Source: Bacteriovoracaceae bacterium UBA6200
Lineage (GTDB): Bacteria; Bdellovibrionota; Bacteriovoracia; Bacteriovoracales; Bacteriovoracaceae
DNA length: 64,000 nucleotides
Direction: 5' to 3'
NCBI GenBank assembly: GCA_002422605.1
Contig: DISW01000009.1
Location: 1 to 64,000, forward strand
In this document: positions 27,041-35,575 of the stretch, in pieces
Layout of the letters: each line of letters opens with the position of its first letter
How positions within the stretch are numbered: position 1 is the first letter of the stretch
The notes under the pieces: generated by a model
The model's database searches: none
What the model saw: only the letters and a program-made list of their open reading frames with translations
Told to the model about the DNA's origin: nothing
Program-made: the position numbers and the translations under genes

Positions 27041-28222
27041 CTACGATTTAACATGTTCATAAATGCCCATGTTTTTTAAAGTTGTTTGAGGTTTAAGAAT
27101 TTCAGCATCTGAAAGATAACATCCCGGATCTGATGCCCAAGGATCGTTCAGAGTTTGCATGGCACGGACTCTAGTATTCCCGTTACATATATTGAAAAAT
27201 TCGCATCCATGACAGCGACCAGTAATCTGTCTTCGATCTGAGCGCAAAATCTGAATGATGGGGTGAGTATTTTCTTTCCAGATTTCGCTGAACGGTCGTT
27301 CTTTGATGTTTCCAAGTTTTACTCCGGGCCAGAAGCTGTCTGGATGGACATCACCTTGTGAATCAATGTTTGCAACACCAACTCCCGAAGCATTCCCTCC
27401 CCAACGCAGCATCAGCTCCCGTACATATTGGATGTTCTCATCGGGAAATCTTCCCTTTGCCCAAAGAAGCATGAATCCAGCATCGGCATCGTTATTTCCA
27501 GTGACGATCTCCAGAGGATTATCATTTTGCTCTAAAAGTAGAGTCTTCTCGAGCAGAAGATTCATCGCATTTCTGGTCATTTCAAAATGAGCATCTTCTT
27601 TTTTCTTCGCTCGCCCGCCGTAGTTCAAATGAGAAAGATAAAACTTTCCAACTCCGAGATCCTGACAAAGTTCCAGCATATTCCCAATCTGATGAGCATT
27701 GGTGTGTGTGAGGGTGGTTCGGATACCAACTTTAAGCCCCTGTTCTACAGCGTGTTTAATTCCAACAACGGATTGGTCAAAGGCACCCTTTTCACCACGA
27801 ATGTAATCATGCACCTCTCCTATACCGTCAAGACTTATGCCTACATAATCAAAGCCCATTTTTTTCAATCGAGTGGCCACTTCAGGAGTGATTAAAATTC
27901 CATTAGTCGAAAGTGAAAGGTAAAACTTTTGTTTTTTTGCATGATTGGCAATTTCAAAAAAATTCGGATGTAAGAGAGGTTCACCGCCTGAGAGTATCAG
28001 GGCCGGAACGTTTGCTTCCCCAAGGTCATCAATATTTTTAATACATTCATCAAGAGATAACTCCCCTTCAAAATCCTTATTATAAGAATTTGCATAACAC
28101 ATCCGACAGGCGAGGTTACATTTACGAAGGATATTCCAAATAACTACCGGACCTGTCGCCTTTCTGAATTTCGGGTGCGAAGGAGAAATTAACTCACGCA
28201 TATAATAGGAAAGCCTAAACAT
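27041..28222 (-). CDS. nirJ: Heme d1 biosynthesis radical SAM protein NirJ
   Basis: NirJ is a radical SAM enzyme that removes propionate side chains from 12,18-didecarboxysiroheme. The 393-residue protein has the SAM cluster motif CNLACRMC near residues 35-42, the GGEP motif (LSGGEPLL near 79-86), and a C-terminal extra-cluster region with CHGCEFFNIC near 345-354 and a later Cys (SPASM-like). The start overlaps the previous stop by 8 bases, with AAGGA six bases upstream. Confidence 0.96.
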   Translation of the reverse strand: MFRLSYYMRELISPSHPKFRKATGPVVIWNILRKCNLACRMCYANSYNKDFEGELSLDECIKNIDDLGEANVPALILSGGEPLLHPNFFEIANHAKKQKFYLSLSTNGILITPEVATRLKKMGFDYVGISLDGIGEVHDYIRGEKGAFDQSVVGIKHAVEQGLKVGIRTTLTHTNAHQIGNMLELCQDLGVGKFYLSHLNYGGRAKKKEDAHFEMTRNAMNLLLEKTLLLEQNDNPLEIVTGNNDADAGFMLLWAKGRFPDENIQYVRELMLRWGGNASGVGVANIDSQGDVHPDSFWPGVKLGNIKERPFSEIWKENTHPIIQILRSDRRQITGRCHGCEFFNICNGNTRVRAMQTLNDPWASDPGCYLSDAEILKPQTTLKNMGIYEHVKS

Positions 28223-28721
28223 TCTGCGTCCTTTTAAAACGGATTCCCGTTTTTTTTAAAATCCTCTTACTGTAAAGAGCTGTCTGTGATCGAAAACGGC
28301 CATCAATCAGAGAACAAAGTAATGTAATTTTTTTCTCTGTCTCTTCCTTGTTTTTTCCGTGAACCATGGCGAAGAAGTTAAAAGGCCATTCAGGTAAAAA
28401 TCTTGGGCGAAGATAGCAATGGCTGATAAACCCCACTTTCGTAAAAATTCCGGCGACTTTTTCTAAATTTTCATCAGGGATGTCCCATACAGTCATAGCA
28501 TTGGCGAAATAACCGATTTTATAATGGTTAGGAGTTCCTGCAATTTTCCTGATAAAACCGGCAGATTTCATTCGAAGAAGCCGACTATGAACTTCTTCTT
28601 CACTTAGAGAAAGTTCTGAAGCAATTGTAAGATATGGCCGGGAAGTCAAAGGAAGACCCTCTTGTGTCGCCAGCACAATCTCAAGATCAATTGAATCAAA
28701 ATCCATCATGTCTACTTTCAT
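28215..28721 (-). CDS. Siroheme decarboxylase-type protein (NirD/H-like), copy 4
   Basis: One of four consecutive AsnC/Lrp-like proteins that convert siroheme to 12,18-didecarboxysiroheme. Residues 1-60 form the winged-helix-like part (SRPYLTIASELSLSEEEV), then the ligand-binding part with FLPEWPFNFFAMVHG near residues 109-123, the pattern of the second subunit type. It pairs by type with the copy at 29167-29634. Length 168 is usual. It is 6 bases after the previous gene and overlaps nirJ by 8. Confidence 0.88.
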   Translation of the reverse strand: MKVDMMDFDSIDLEIVLATQEGLPLTSRPYLTIASELSLSEEEVHSRLLRMKSAGFIRKIAGTPNHYKIGYFANAMTVWDIPDENLEKVAGIFTKVGFISHCYLRPRFLPEWPFNFFAMVHGKNKEETEKKITLLCSLIDGRFRSQTALYSKRILKKTGIRFKRTQNV

Positions 28722-28727
28722 TCTGCT

Positions 28728-29174
28728 TTATGCCTCTAAATACAAATCCAAAATATATTCTTTGAGCTTAGGGAAATTATAAGTTTTAAGTCCTACAAGA
28801 CTCTCAATCTGTGTAAGCGTTTTTGCGACATCCTCCATATCAATACCCGATACCACAAACCACATATTAAACTCATGATCTCTTTCATAGTTATGAGCGA
28901 CTTCTTCAAAGGAATTTATAACTTCGCTTACCTCTTCAAAACACTCTAGAGGGACTTTCATCGCTACTAAAGACACATGCCCTGAAGTACGGTCCACATT
29001 GAAGAATGGGCCGACTCTGGTAAGGATTCCCCGATTAAGAAGAGATTCAATTTGAATAATGAGATATTCTTCACTCATACCGAGTTTTTCGGCCATGAAG
29101 CGATAAGGCTCCATAGTGAAAGAAAAATCTTTTTGAATCAGGTTGAGAATTTTCTTCTCAATGTCGTTAATAAT
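28728..29174 (-). CDS. Siroheme decarboxylase-type protein, copy 3, with probable ATT start codon
   Basis: The first ATG in this frame (29114) would cut away the first helix of the winged-helix domain that its three paralogues have. Read in frame upstream, the sequence gives IINDIEKKIL, LIQKDFSFTMEPY, which aligns with the paralogue N-termini. No ATG, GTG or TTG exists between the upstream stop (29222) and 29114. AAGGAG sits six bases before ATT 29174 (nine before ATT 29171), overlapping the previous gene's stop. So ATT initiation is the best reading, 148 residues. The second half has the first-type pattern (GPFFN, NHNYERDHEFNMWFVV-like). Confidence 0.75.
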   Translation of the reverse strand: MINDIEKKILNLIQKDFSFTMEPYRFMAEKLGMSEEYLIIQIESLLNRGILTRVGPFFNVDRTSGHVSLVAMKVPLECFEEVSEVINSFEEVAHNYERDHEFNMWFVVSGIDMEDVAKTLTQIESLVGLKTYNFPKLKEYILDLYLEA

Positions 29175-29634
29175 AGGAAGCTCCTTTTTGTTTAAAACAA
29201 CGTGAGCTAAACAAAATCTTCACCTTCTCTTTAGAAAGGCCAAGTTCACTTAATATTTGTTCTATTTGTTCTTCTACTACTGTCCGGGATTTACCATGGA
29301 TCATGCAGTAAAGGTTATAAGGCCATTCAGGCAAACTCTCCCGCTGATAACATAATTTTACAAAAGGATAGGCCGAGATCTTAATCGCGATTTTATCCAC
29401 GTCTACCAAAGGCAAATTGAAAGTCACCATCGCATTATGGAGGTAACCACAATTTCTATTCTTAACAATGAGTCCAAAACGCTTAATCTTTCCTTCATTT
29501 TTCAAGATAGAGATAGTACGAATGACTTCGCTTTCGCTTTGCCCGATTTCATTTGCCAAAACCTGGTAGGGTCGAGCTTTAGTCACGTCTAATCCACTTT
29601 CCATTGCCATCAGGAGACTTGAGTGAGTAATCAC
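29167..29634 (-). CDS. Siroheme decarboxylase-type protein, copy 2
   Basis: Same family as its neighbours: ARPYQVLANEIGQSESEV in the winged-helix part and SLPEWPYNLYCMIHG in the second part (second-type pattern). The open frame begins at TTG 29646, but a GTG at 29634 overlaps the preceding TGA as GTGA and has GGGAGG four bases upstream, so GTG 29634 is preferred, 155 residues. It would form a heterodimer with a first-type copy (by analogy with AhbAB and NirDL-NirG-NirH). Confidence 0.88.
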   Translation of the reverse strand: MITHSSLLMAMESGLDVTKARPYQVLANEIGQSESEVIRTISILKNEGKIKRFGLIVKNRNCGYLHNAMVTFNLPLVDVDKIAIKISAYPFVKLCYQRESLPEWPYNLYCMIHGKSRTVVEEQIEQILSELGLSKEKVKILFSSRCFKQKGASYY

Positions 29635-30119
29635 ATGGCCTCCCAATCGATGCTCTCTCTATAGCTCAGATCGATTTTGTAGGCCTTTAGCATCGGAAAT
29701 TTTAGAACCTTAACATTGCAAGACGTTTCAATTCTTGAGACAACTTCCTCAAGCTTTTTTTGATCAGGAGCGGTTACAACGAACCATAAATTAAGCTCGT
29801 CTTCTCGCTGATAATTATGATTAATTTCGTGGAACTGATTGATAAATTCAGCAACCTGCTCAATTCTTTCCGGAGGACAAGCAATTGCGGCCAGAGTACT
29901 CGCACCCATTTTCTGAGCGTGAAAAAGTGGCCCCACTCTTCCAATAATTCCCATGTCCTGCATTTTCACAAGACATTCCATCACTTCTACCTCAGTCGTA
30001 TCAAGGCTATTGGCAATTGATTCAAAAGGCCGTGATTCAAGCGGGAAATCCTCTTGATAATGGTCTACAAGTTTTTGGGCCAGAATTTTATAGTCCAACC
30101 ACTTCTTCCTTTGATTCAT
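29631..30119 (-). CDS. Siroheme decarboxylase-type protein, copy 1
   Basis: First-type subunit of the siroheme decarboxylase family: SRPFESIANSLDTTEVEV in the winged-helix part, then RVGPLFH and NYQREDELNLWFVVTA. Length 162 from ATG 30119. A second plausible start is TTG 30098, with AGGA eight bases upstream, giving 155 residues and less overlap with nirE. Order of types along the operon is first, second, first, second, which looks like a duplicated pair. Confidence 0.88.
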   Translation of the reverse strand: MNQRKKWLDYKILAQKLVDHYQEDFPLESRPFESIANSLDTTEVEVMECLVKMQDMGIIGRVGPLFHAQKMGASTLAAIACPPERIEQVAEFINQFHEINHNYQREDELNLWFVVTAPDQKKLEEVVSRIETSCNVKVLKFPMLKAYKIDLSYRESIDWEAM

Positions 30120-30867
30120 AGTTCATTGTCTGAAACCATTCCCATTGATGATGGAACTTAACCACTTCCCCTATCACCATCACGGCCGGAGACATGACTT
30201 CGGGAGGGTTTATTGAAAGCTCTAAAAGATTAGTGATGATTGTTTTTTGATTATCTCTGGTGGCACTTTCAATAAAGGCAACAGGAGTTTGGGCAGATTT
30301 TCCGGCCTTGATTAAATGAGCTGCAATCATCTGACGGTTTTTAACTCCCATCAGAATGACTAAGGTACCTAGGTTTGCAAATGCTTTCCAATCGTAGGTA
30401 TCAACACCGTTCTGTGAACAGGTATGCCCGGCAATCACAGTGAAGTTATTTGCTACTCCTCGATGAGTGACGGGTATCCCTGCATAAGTAGCAGCGGCAA
30501 CAGAAGATGAAATTCCAGGGACTAATTCAAAAGGGATCCCATGCTGTATGAGCACTTCAACCTCTTCGCCTCCTCTACCAAAGACGAAGGGATCACCGCC
30601 TTTCAAACGAATAACTTTTTTATAGCGGCGGGCATATTCAACCAGCAAGGAATTTATTTCATTCTGAGGTAGAGTATGGTCACTTTCTTTTTTTCCTACA
30701 TAGTGGCGAATACAATGGCGAGGCAGGATTTCCAGAATGTCATTACCGACCAATCTGTCATAAACCACCACATCGGCTTCTTTTAATAACTCGTAGGCCC
30801 TTACAGTCAGAAGCTCAATTGGGCCGGGGCCTGCACCTGTCAGGTAAACTTTTCCATTATTTAGCAT
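30088..30867 (-). CDS. nirE: Uroporphyrinogen-III C-methyltransferase (NirE/SUMT)
   Basis: Methylates uroporphyrinogen III twice to make precorrin-2, the entry to siroheme and heme d1. It has the SUMT signatures GAGPGPIELLT (near 10-20), VVYDRLVGNDIL, the GGDPFVFGRGGEE loop and the HRG-type motif near GIPVTHRGVAN. Length is about 259. The start ATG 30867 has GGAG six bases upstream and overlaps the nirF stop by 11 bases. Its context inside the nir operon makes it NirE and not a general CysG domain. Confidence 0.93.
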   Translation of the reverse strand: MLNNGKVYLTGAGPGPIELLTVRAYELLKEADVVVYDRLVGNDILEILPRHCIRHYVGKKESDHTLPQNEINSLLVEYARRYKKVIRLKGGDPFVFGRGGEEVEVLIQHGIPFELVPGISSSVAAATYAGIPVTHRGVANNFTVIAGHTCSQNGVDTYDWKAFANLGTLVILMGVKNRQMIAAHLIKAGKSAQTPVAFIESATRDNQKTIITNLLELSINPPEVMSPAVMVIGEVVKFHHQWEWFQTMNYESKEEVVGL

Positions 30868-31951
30868 GGTCAACTCCGTCTTCCAGGAAAATTCCAGATG
30901 GTGTGCTTACAGGAATTGATCGGATTTTTTCCCAGGTTTTAGTGGAAAGGATATGAACTTTATTTTCAAAATAGGATGAAACGTAGAGAGCATCATGTGC
31001 AAGGGAGTATCTAAGATGCATGACCCTTCTACCCGCAGCGATGTCCGCAACCTTGCTCCAGTCGGATGTACGAAAGACACTGATAAGATCCTCTTCATCA
31101 CCACTGTAGTTGATTGATAAAAACTTTTTATCAGGAGAGACACTCGCAAATACGGGATTACCAGGGAGAGGAATCTCCCTCTTGCCTTGCATTTTCTTTA
31201 AATCAATAACCAGCAGGCTTTTATTTCCATTAAGAGGAACTACTGCTTCATCTCCAACGACTCCCCAGTAACCGAAATGAGGTACCTTGAACACCACTCC
31301 ACCCGCTGAATCTCGGACTGAAACTTTATGATAATCGAAAGTTTTCAGATCTAAGATCCCAACTGCTCCTTCACTAAAGAGTCCTACAATGTAAATATTA
31401 TCTTTAATGAGAGCATCAAAGGGCAGCTCACCTGCTTCACTTATGATTTTCACCAACTCATAGTTCTTATTTGCGTCTAAGACCCAAATTTCGTTTTTGT
31501 CCATGAGAGAGAAAACCAATAAGTTTTTCCAACTTTTAACACCAACATTTCTAGAATCTGTTTCAATTGTTTTAATGACATTAAGATCTTCATCCAGGAT
31601 GACAACAGAAAGGGGGTCATAATTAACCATGGCGAGATGGTTATTAATAAAAGTGATGCCAATTCCGCTTTGGCCGATTTTGGCCTTTTTAATGAGAACG
31701 TCATTTTTAGTATCAATTTTCGACAGGAATCCATCTCTTGCCAGTACGTAGGCGAAATTCCCTTTAAATTTAATAGTGGCATGATTGAGATTGCCCAGAT
31801 CAGATATTTTTTTACTGCTCGTTTCGTTTCCAATAACTGTCAATGCTTCTCTCTCTCGCTCTACAACGTAGACTTTTTCCTCCGACTTCTTCTGTAAGGT
31901 AGAACAAGAAACGATAAGGACCCCTAGGAACGCTATAAATAGTCTCGTCAC
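30857..31951 (-). CDS. nirF: NirF-like heme d1 biosynthesis lipoprotein
   Basis: NirF is a periplasmic d1-type beta-propeller that binds a heme d1 precursor and acts as a dehydrogenase in its side-chain modification. The 364-residue protein has a lipobox LIVSC (Cys16), so it is lipid-anchored. The propeller shows repeated Asp-containing blade motifs, and His57 in LNHATIKF lies where the d1-binding His of known NirF is found. The GTG start overlaps the upstream stop (GTGA), with AAGGAG before it. Confidence 0.88.
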   Translation of the reverse strand: MTRLFIAFLGVLIVSCSTLQKKSEEKVYVVEREREALTVIGNETSSKKISDLGNLNHATIKFKGNFAYVLARDGFLSKIDTKNDVLIKKAKIGQSGIGITFINNHLAMVNYDPLSVVILDEDLNVIKTIETDSRNVGVKSWKNLLVFSLMDKNEIWVLDANKNYELVKIISEAGELPFDALIKDNIYIVGLFSEGAVGILDLKTFDYHKVSVRDSAGGVVFKVPHFGYWGVVGDEAVVPLNGNKSLLVIDLKKMQGKREIPLPGNPVFASVSPDKKFLSINYSGDEEDLISVFRTSDWSKVADIAAGRRVMHLRYSLAHDALYVSSYFENKVHILSTKTWEKIRSIPVSTPSGIFLEDGVDHAK

Positions 31952-32526
31952 TTAAATTTCTCCTTTTGGAGTCTTTCAAAAAAAACTTTTGATTCTTCTC
32001 TAATCCGATTCATTCGCTCTTTGCCGCTGGGAAGGGAATTTCTTAGCTTAAATAGTTCTTGAAGTTTGTTTTCAATTTCAGAAAAAAGAAAAGGAGAAAG
32101 GTATTCTTTAAGAGAGACACTGAATCCGGGAACTTTACCGGAAGTACTTACGGCAAGGGTAATATCACCTTTACGAATAACTGCTGGGAAAATGAAATCA
32201 CAGTGATCGATATCATCTACACAATTGCACCAAATTCTTCTTTCTTGGCAGAGCTGATATATATCAGTATGCTTTTGAACATTGTTGACAGCAACAATAA
32301 CGAGATCACATTCATCCAAATCCGAGGGAGCAAAGGGACGTTCTTCAAAAACGATACCTGGAGAAGCATTCTCATAGAACTGATCGGATATCTTAATCGC
32401 GACCACTTTAAGAGAATTTGCCTCTGCTTCTAGTAGTTTTTGAAATTTGAAAAATGCGACATCTCCAGCACCAACCAATAGTACGTTCTTTTTTCTAAGA
32501 TCCATCAAGAGTGGTAAATAAGACAT
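31948..32526 (-). CDS. Precorrin-2 dehydrogenase/ferrochelatase (siroheme synthase N-terminal type)
   Basis: Oxidises precorrin-2 to sirohydrochlorin and inserts iron to form siroheme, the precursor of heme d1. The 192-residue protein has the NAD-binding LLVGAGDVAFFK (near 16-27), DLVIVAVNN and CDFIFPAVIRKGDITLAVSTSGKVPG, all marks of the CysG N-terminal half/Met8/SirC family. First gene of the nir operon; it precedes nirF by a GTGA overlap. Together with nirE it supplies siroheme dedicated to d1. Confidence 0.92.
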   Translation of the reverse strand: MSYLPLLMDLRKKNVLLVGAGDVAFFKFQKLLEAEANSLKVVAIKISDQFYENASPGIVFEERPFAPSDLDECDLVIVAVNNVQKHTDIYQLCQERRIWCNCVDDIDHCDFIFPAVIRKGDITLAVSTSGKVPGFSVSLKEYLSPFLFSEIENKLQELFKLRNSLPSGKERMNRIREESKVFFERLQKEKFK

Positions 32527-32580
32527 TTAGACCTTCAATTTAAGTTGGGTCCATCTTCCCAGCAAAGTCCATTTTTGTGC

Positions 32581-32594
32581 ATGAGCTAAATCAA
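32581..32594. promoter_or_regulatory. FNR/Dnr-like operator upstream of the nir operon and ccsBA
   Basis: ATGAG-CTAA-ATCAA matches eight of ten positions of TTGAY-N4-ATCAA, and 13 of 15 bases of the stretch including the following G equal the box upstream of norE. Its edge is 55 bases from the start of the nir operon. Eight bases further, TTGAT-ATAG-ATTTG (32603-32616) is a second weaker copy, and ATCAAG-N6-CTTGAT (32590-32607) forms a perfect inverted repeat. The element sits between the divergent nir operon and ccsB/ccsA. Confidence 0.55.
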
Positions 32595-32693
32595 GCGCCT
32601 ACTTGATATAGATTTGTCAAAAGGATGATCTGAATCGTATGAACCCGTTCATTTTGGGCCTATAACCGTGATATTCAATATAGTGAGGGTAAT

Positions 32694-33488
32694 TTGAGTA
32701 GAATTGAAAGGACCGGCCTAAAAATACTTTTCTTCCTGGCGGATACTAAAGTCTTCTTTGTCACGACCTTTTGGTTGATGATTCTGTTAGTTTTAGGAAC
32801 TCTCGCTCAAACAGAAATGGGCCTTTTTGAAGCACAAGAACGTTATTTTTCCTCTTGGTATTTTAATTGGAGTTTTATTCCATTACCTGGGGGAATGCCA
32901 ACGATGGGTCTCATGACTTTGGGACTGCTCTTCCACCTTGTGCTTAAAACCAGGAAAATCACCAAAAAGAATATTGGGACTTTCATAACCCATGTAGGGG
33001 CCTTGATTCTTTTAGGTGGGGCATTTATCACCAACACTGCAAGTCTTGAGGGAAGTCTCATTTTATCAGAAGGCGAAACATCAAATTCTTTCGAGCTCTA
33101 TAGAAAAGATCCGAATGATAAAAGACCCGGTGAAGGGCCGGCCAGCGGCAAGAGAGCGATACTTCCTTTTTCAGTGACATTGGTAGATTTTGAAAAGAAG
33201 TTCTATCAAGAGACCTTGCTGGCAAAAAGTTTTAAATCAGTCGTCATCATCAATGATCAGGATCTCCAGCAAGAGAGGACAATTAGTATGAATGAGCCTC
33301 TAAGGTACAAAGGTTATACCTTTTATCAGGCTTCATTCTCTGAAAATAGCCAAGGTGAGACAACAGATCTGGCAGTTGTAAAGAATGAGGGAGAACTATT
33401 ACCTTACGTCTCAACAATTCTCATTACATTAGGCTTGATTATTCATCTTGTATTTCACATTCCTCGAAATAAAAATGAGACCCTATGA
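32694..33488 (+). CDS. ResB/CcsB-like cytochrome c maturation protein (System II)
   Basis: ResB (CcsB/Ccs1) and CcsA form the System II heme delivery and ligation complex for c-type cytochromes. At 264 residues it is shorter than most ResB. It has hydrophobic segments near 20-38, 75-85, 95-115 and 240-257, and the ResB-typical TLAQTEMG and YKGYTFYQASF. The start is TTG 32694, with GAGGG four bases upstream. The stop overlaps the CcsA start. It serves the many cytochromes c of this island. Confidence 0.85.
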   Translation: MSRIERTGLKILFFLADTKVFFVTTFWLMILLVLGTLAQTEMGLFEAQERYFSSWYFNWSFIPLPGGMPTMGLMTLGLLFHLVLKTRKITKKNIGTFITHVGALILLGGAFITNTASLEGSLILSEGETSNSFELYRKDPNDKRPGEGPASGKRAILPFSVTLVDFEKKFYQETLLAKSFKSVVIINDQDLQQERTISMNEPLRYKGYTFYQASFSENSQGETTDLAVVKNEGELLPYVSTILITLGLIIHLVFHIPRNKNETL

Positions 33489-35323
33489 GTAAGACCATTT
33501 TCTTTATTTTTGCCTTACTCTTTTCATTATCGGCCTTAGCTGAAAAAAGACTTCACTATTTAAAGCAAATTCCAGTTCTTCACGAAGGAAGGATTAAGCC
33601 CTTCGATACTTACGCAAGAGTAAATTTAAAAGAATATCTTCATAAAGATTCCCTACCGGGTATGAGCGCTTCATTATGGCTCTTCGAAGTGCTTTTTGAT
33701 CAGAGAGAAGCTTACAACAGAAAAATTTTTAAAATCAATAATCCAGATGTTCAGAAAATCCTTAACTTAAAACCGGCCAAGGGCCACACTTACAATTTCA
33801 TTGAAGTCTTCTCTGCGCTGGGAAAAGTTGAAGAACAAATAAATCCCCTACTCTCTCTTGAGCCTGAAGAGTTGACTCCTGAACAAAAACAACTCACGAC
33901 TCTGTTTAATAATGTTTATAAATATCTTAATCTTTCCCGATCGTTCTCAATGTTTCTTCCTGAATTGGAAATAACCCATAACGAACTGGCACAGCTCTTA
34001 GCATTACCGACAGGTCAAAAGCTTTCTTATTTTGAGATAAACCAATCAAAATGGAGACTAAGGAATTATTTGAAGAATTCCAACATGCAAGATCAAGAGC
34101 TTCTCAGGGAAGCTTCAAAGATAATTCAGTTTTTTAAATTCATGGAAGAGGATAAGTTTGCCAACTTTTTCAAAATTATTCCCTCAAGAGAAATTCCGGA
34201 AGGAGAAAGTTTCAGTGATAATCCTTGGTTTGCCGCCTGGGATATGGATTTCTCCAAGCCGGCCGACGTTCTTTCTCTGACCCGCTGGCATGATCTTTAC
34301 CGCTCTTATAAAGGCAAAGACTCAACTTTCATGGGGGCGTCTGAATCCATTCTTAATCATGCACTGAAAGTGTCCGATGGAGCTTTATCAGCTCGTAAAC
34401 TTTGGTGGGAAGTTCAATACAATCAGTTCAAGCTTTTCAATTTTGCTTTTGTTCTTTATCTCATAGGCTTTTTAGTTTCCATGGGCTTTGTTATCACCGA
34501 GAAAAAGGCCCTAAGGATAATAAGTATTATTTTGGTGGCAACAGGGGCCTTCGCCCATCTTATAAATCTTTCCATTCGTTGCTATCTGCTGTCTCGACCT
34601 CCGGTCAGTAATCTCTACGAATCCATTATTTTTGTGGCCCTCATTGGAGTGCTGTTCTCGCTAGCCATGGAAAAATTCCGCTTTCAATACAGCACTGTGA
34701 TAGGCTCCTTACTGGGTTGCATCCTTCTAATGGTGAGTTTTGGATATGAAAAAGATGGAGACAACCTGGGGATGTTGGTGGCCGTTTTAGATACCAACTT
34801 TTGGCTTGCTGTTCATGTCATTACGATTAGCATCGGTTATGGCTGCGCACTTGTTACAAGTGCTATGGCCCACCTCTTCTTGTATCAGAAAGCCTTCAAA
34901 AATTCCTTGGGTGATCAGCAATTTAAAAAACAGATTCATTACTGCTCACTCTTCTCATTATTCTTTGTCATTATCGGAACCATGTTGGGTGGCATTTGGG
35001 CAGATCAATCGTGGGGACGTTTTTGGGGATGGGACCCTAAAGAGAATGGGGCCCTTTTAATTTGTTTGTGGTTACTTTGGGCCGTCCACGGAAAACTTGC
35101 CGGGGTCCTTAAAGATACCAGCTATATGGTTTTGATCTCTCTTACAAGTGTGATTGTTATTTTGGCCTGGTTTGGAGTGAATTTATTAAGCGTTGGCCTT
35201 CACTCATATGGCTTTACTGAAAACATTGCTTTCAACATTCTCGTCTTTGTCATGGCAGAAATCCTCATTATTGGATTCCTGCTTTTAAAGCTTATGACAA
35301 AAAATCGATTGCAATCCTACTGA
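33485..35323 (+). CDS. ccsA: CcsA-like cytochrome c biogenesis protein with large N-terminal domain
   Basis: CcsA is the heme-handling subunit of System II. The C-terminal 280 residues have about eight membrane helices and the heme-binding WGRFWGWDPKE motif (WWD-type) near residue 510, with His residues in flanking loops (YLLSRPPVSNLYES; AVHVITISIGYG; GLHSYGFTEN). The first 300 residues are an exported domain after a signal peptide, with LPVLHEGRIKPFDTYAR-like start. This long-type CcsA is found in several proteobacterial groups. ATGA coupling joins it to the ResB-like gene. Confidence 0.9.
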   Translation: MSKTIFFIFALLFSLSALAEKRLHYLKQIPVLHEGRIKPFDTYARVNLKEYLHKDSLPGMSASLWLFEVLFDQREAYNRKIFKINNPDVQKILNLKPAKGHTYNFIEVFSALGKVEEQINPLLSLEPEELTPEQKQLTTLFNNVYKYLNLSRSFSMFLPELEITHNELAQLLALPTGQKLSYFEINQSKWRLRNYLKNSNMQDQELLREASKIIQFFKFMEEDKFANFFKIIPSREIPEGESFSDNPWFAAWDMDFSKPADVLSLTRWHDLYRSYKGKDSTFMGASESILNHALKVSDGALSARKLWWEVQYNQFKLFNFAFVLYLIGFLVSMGFVITEKKALRIISIILVATGAFAHLINLSIRCYLLSRPPVSNLYESIIFVALIGVLFSLAMEKFRFQYSTVIGSLLGCILLMVSFGYEKDGDNLGMLVAVLDTNFWLAVHVITISIGYGCALVTSAMAHLFLYQKAFKNSLGDQQFKKQIHYCSLFSLFFVIIGTMLGGIWADQSWGRFWGWDPKENGALLICLWLLWAVHGKLAGVLKDTSYMVLISLTSVIVILAWFGVNLLSVGLHSYGFTENIAFNILVFVMAEILIIGFLLLKLMTKNRLQSY

Positions 35324-35571
35324 CAGACCTTAGGGATCTCCCAAATGAGATCACCAATAAACAGCCCACCACCAAGAACGATCAAAAGTATCCGGTAGAA
35401 CCAATGTGACTTGATCCCCTCAAGATAAATAAACCCAATGAGCATGAATTTTTTGTAGGCGAGAATGCTTACAAAATTACCATTTCCCTCCAGATCAACA
35501 ACAAAAACGCTAAGGATCGTAGAGGCAACTAGCAAGAGCCAGGTAATTGTTAATTTTAAAGATGTATTCAT
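35317..35571 (-). CDS. norF: NorF-like small membrane protein (cytochrome oxidase subunit IV type)
   Basis: An 84-residue protein with three hydrophobic segments, like the prokaryotic cytochrome c oxidase subunit IV family to which NorF belongs. NorF supports nitric oxide reductase activity or stability. It is 4 bases downstream of norE. Its last seven bases overlap the end of the convergent ccsA gene. The symbol rests on size, topology and neighbourhood. Confidence 0.75.
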   Translation of the reverse strand: MNTSLKLTITWLLLVASTILSVFVVDLEGNGNFVSILAYKKFMLIGFIYLEGIKSHWFYRILLIVLGGGLFIGDLIWEIPKVCQ

Positions 35572-35575
35572 ATAT

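Noticed and set aside
28728..29114. ATG 29114 as the start of the third siroheme-decarboxylase gene
   Set aside because: It deletes the first helix found in three paralogues and has no ribosome binding site; an ATT with AAGGAG fits better.
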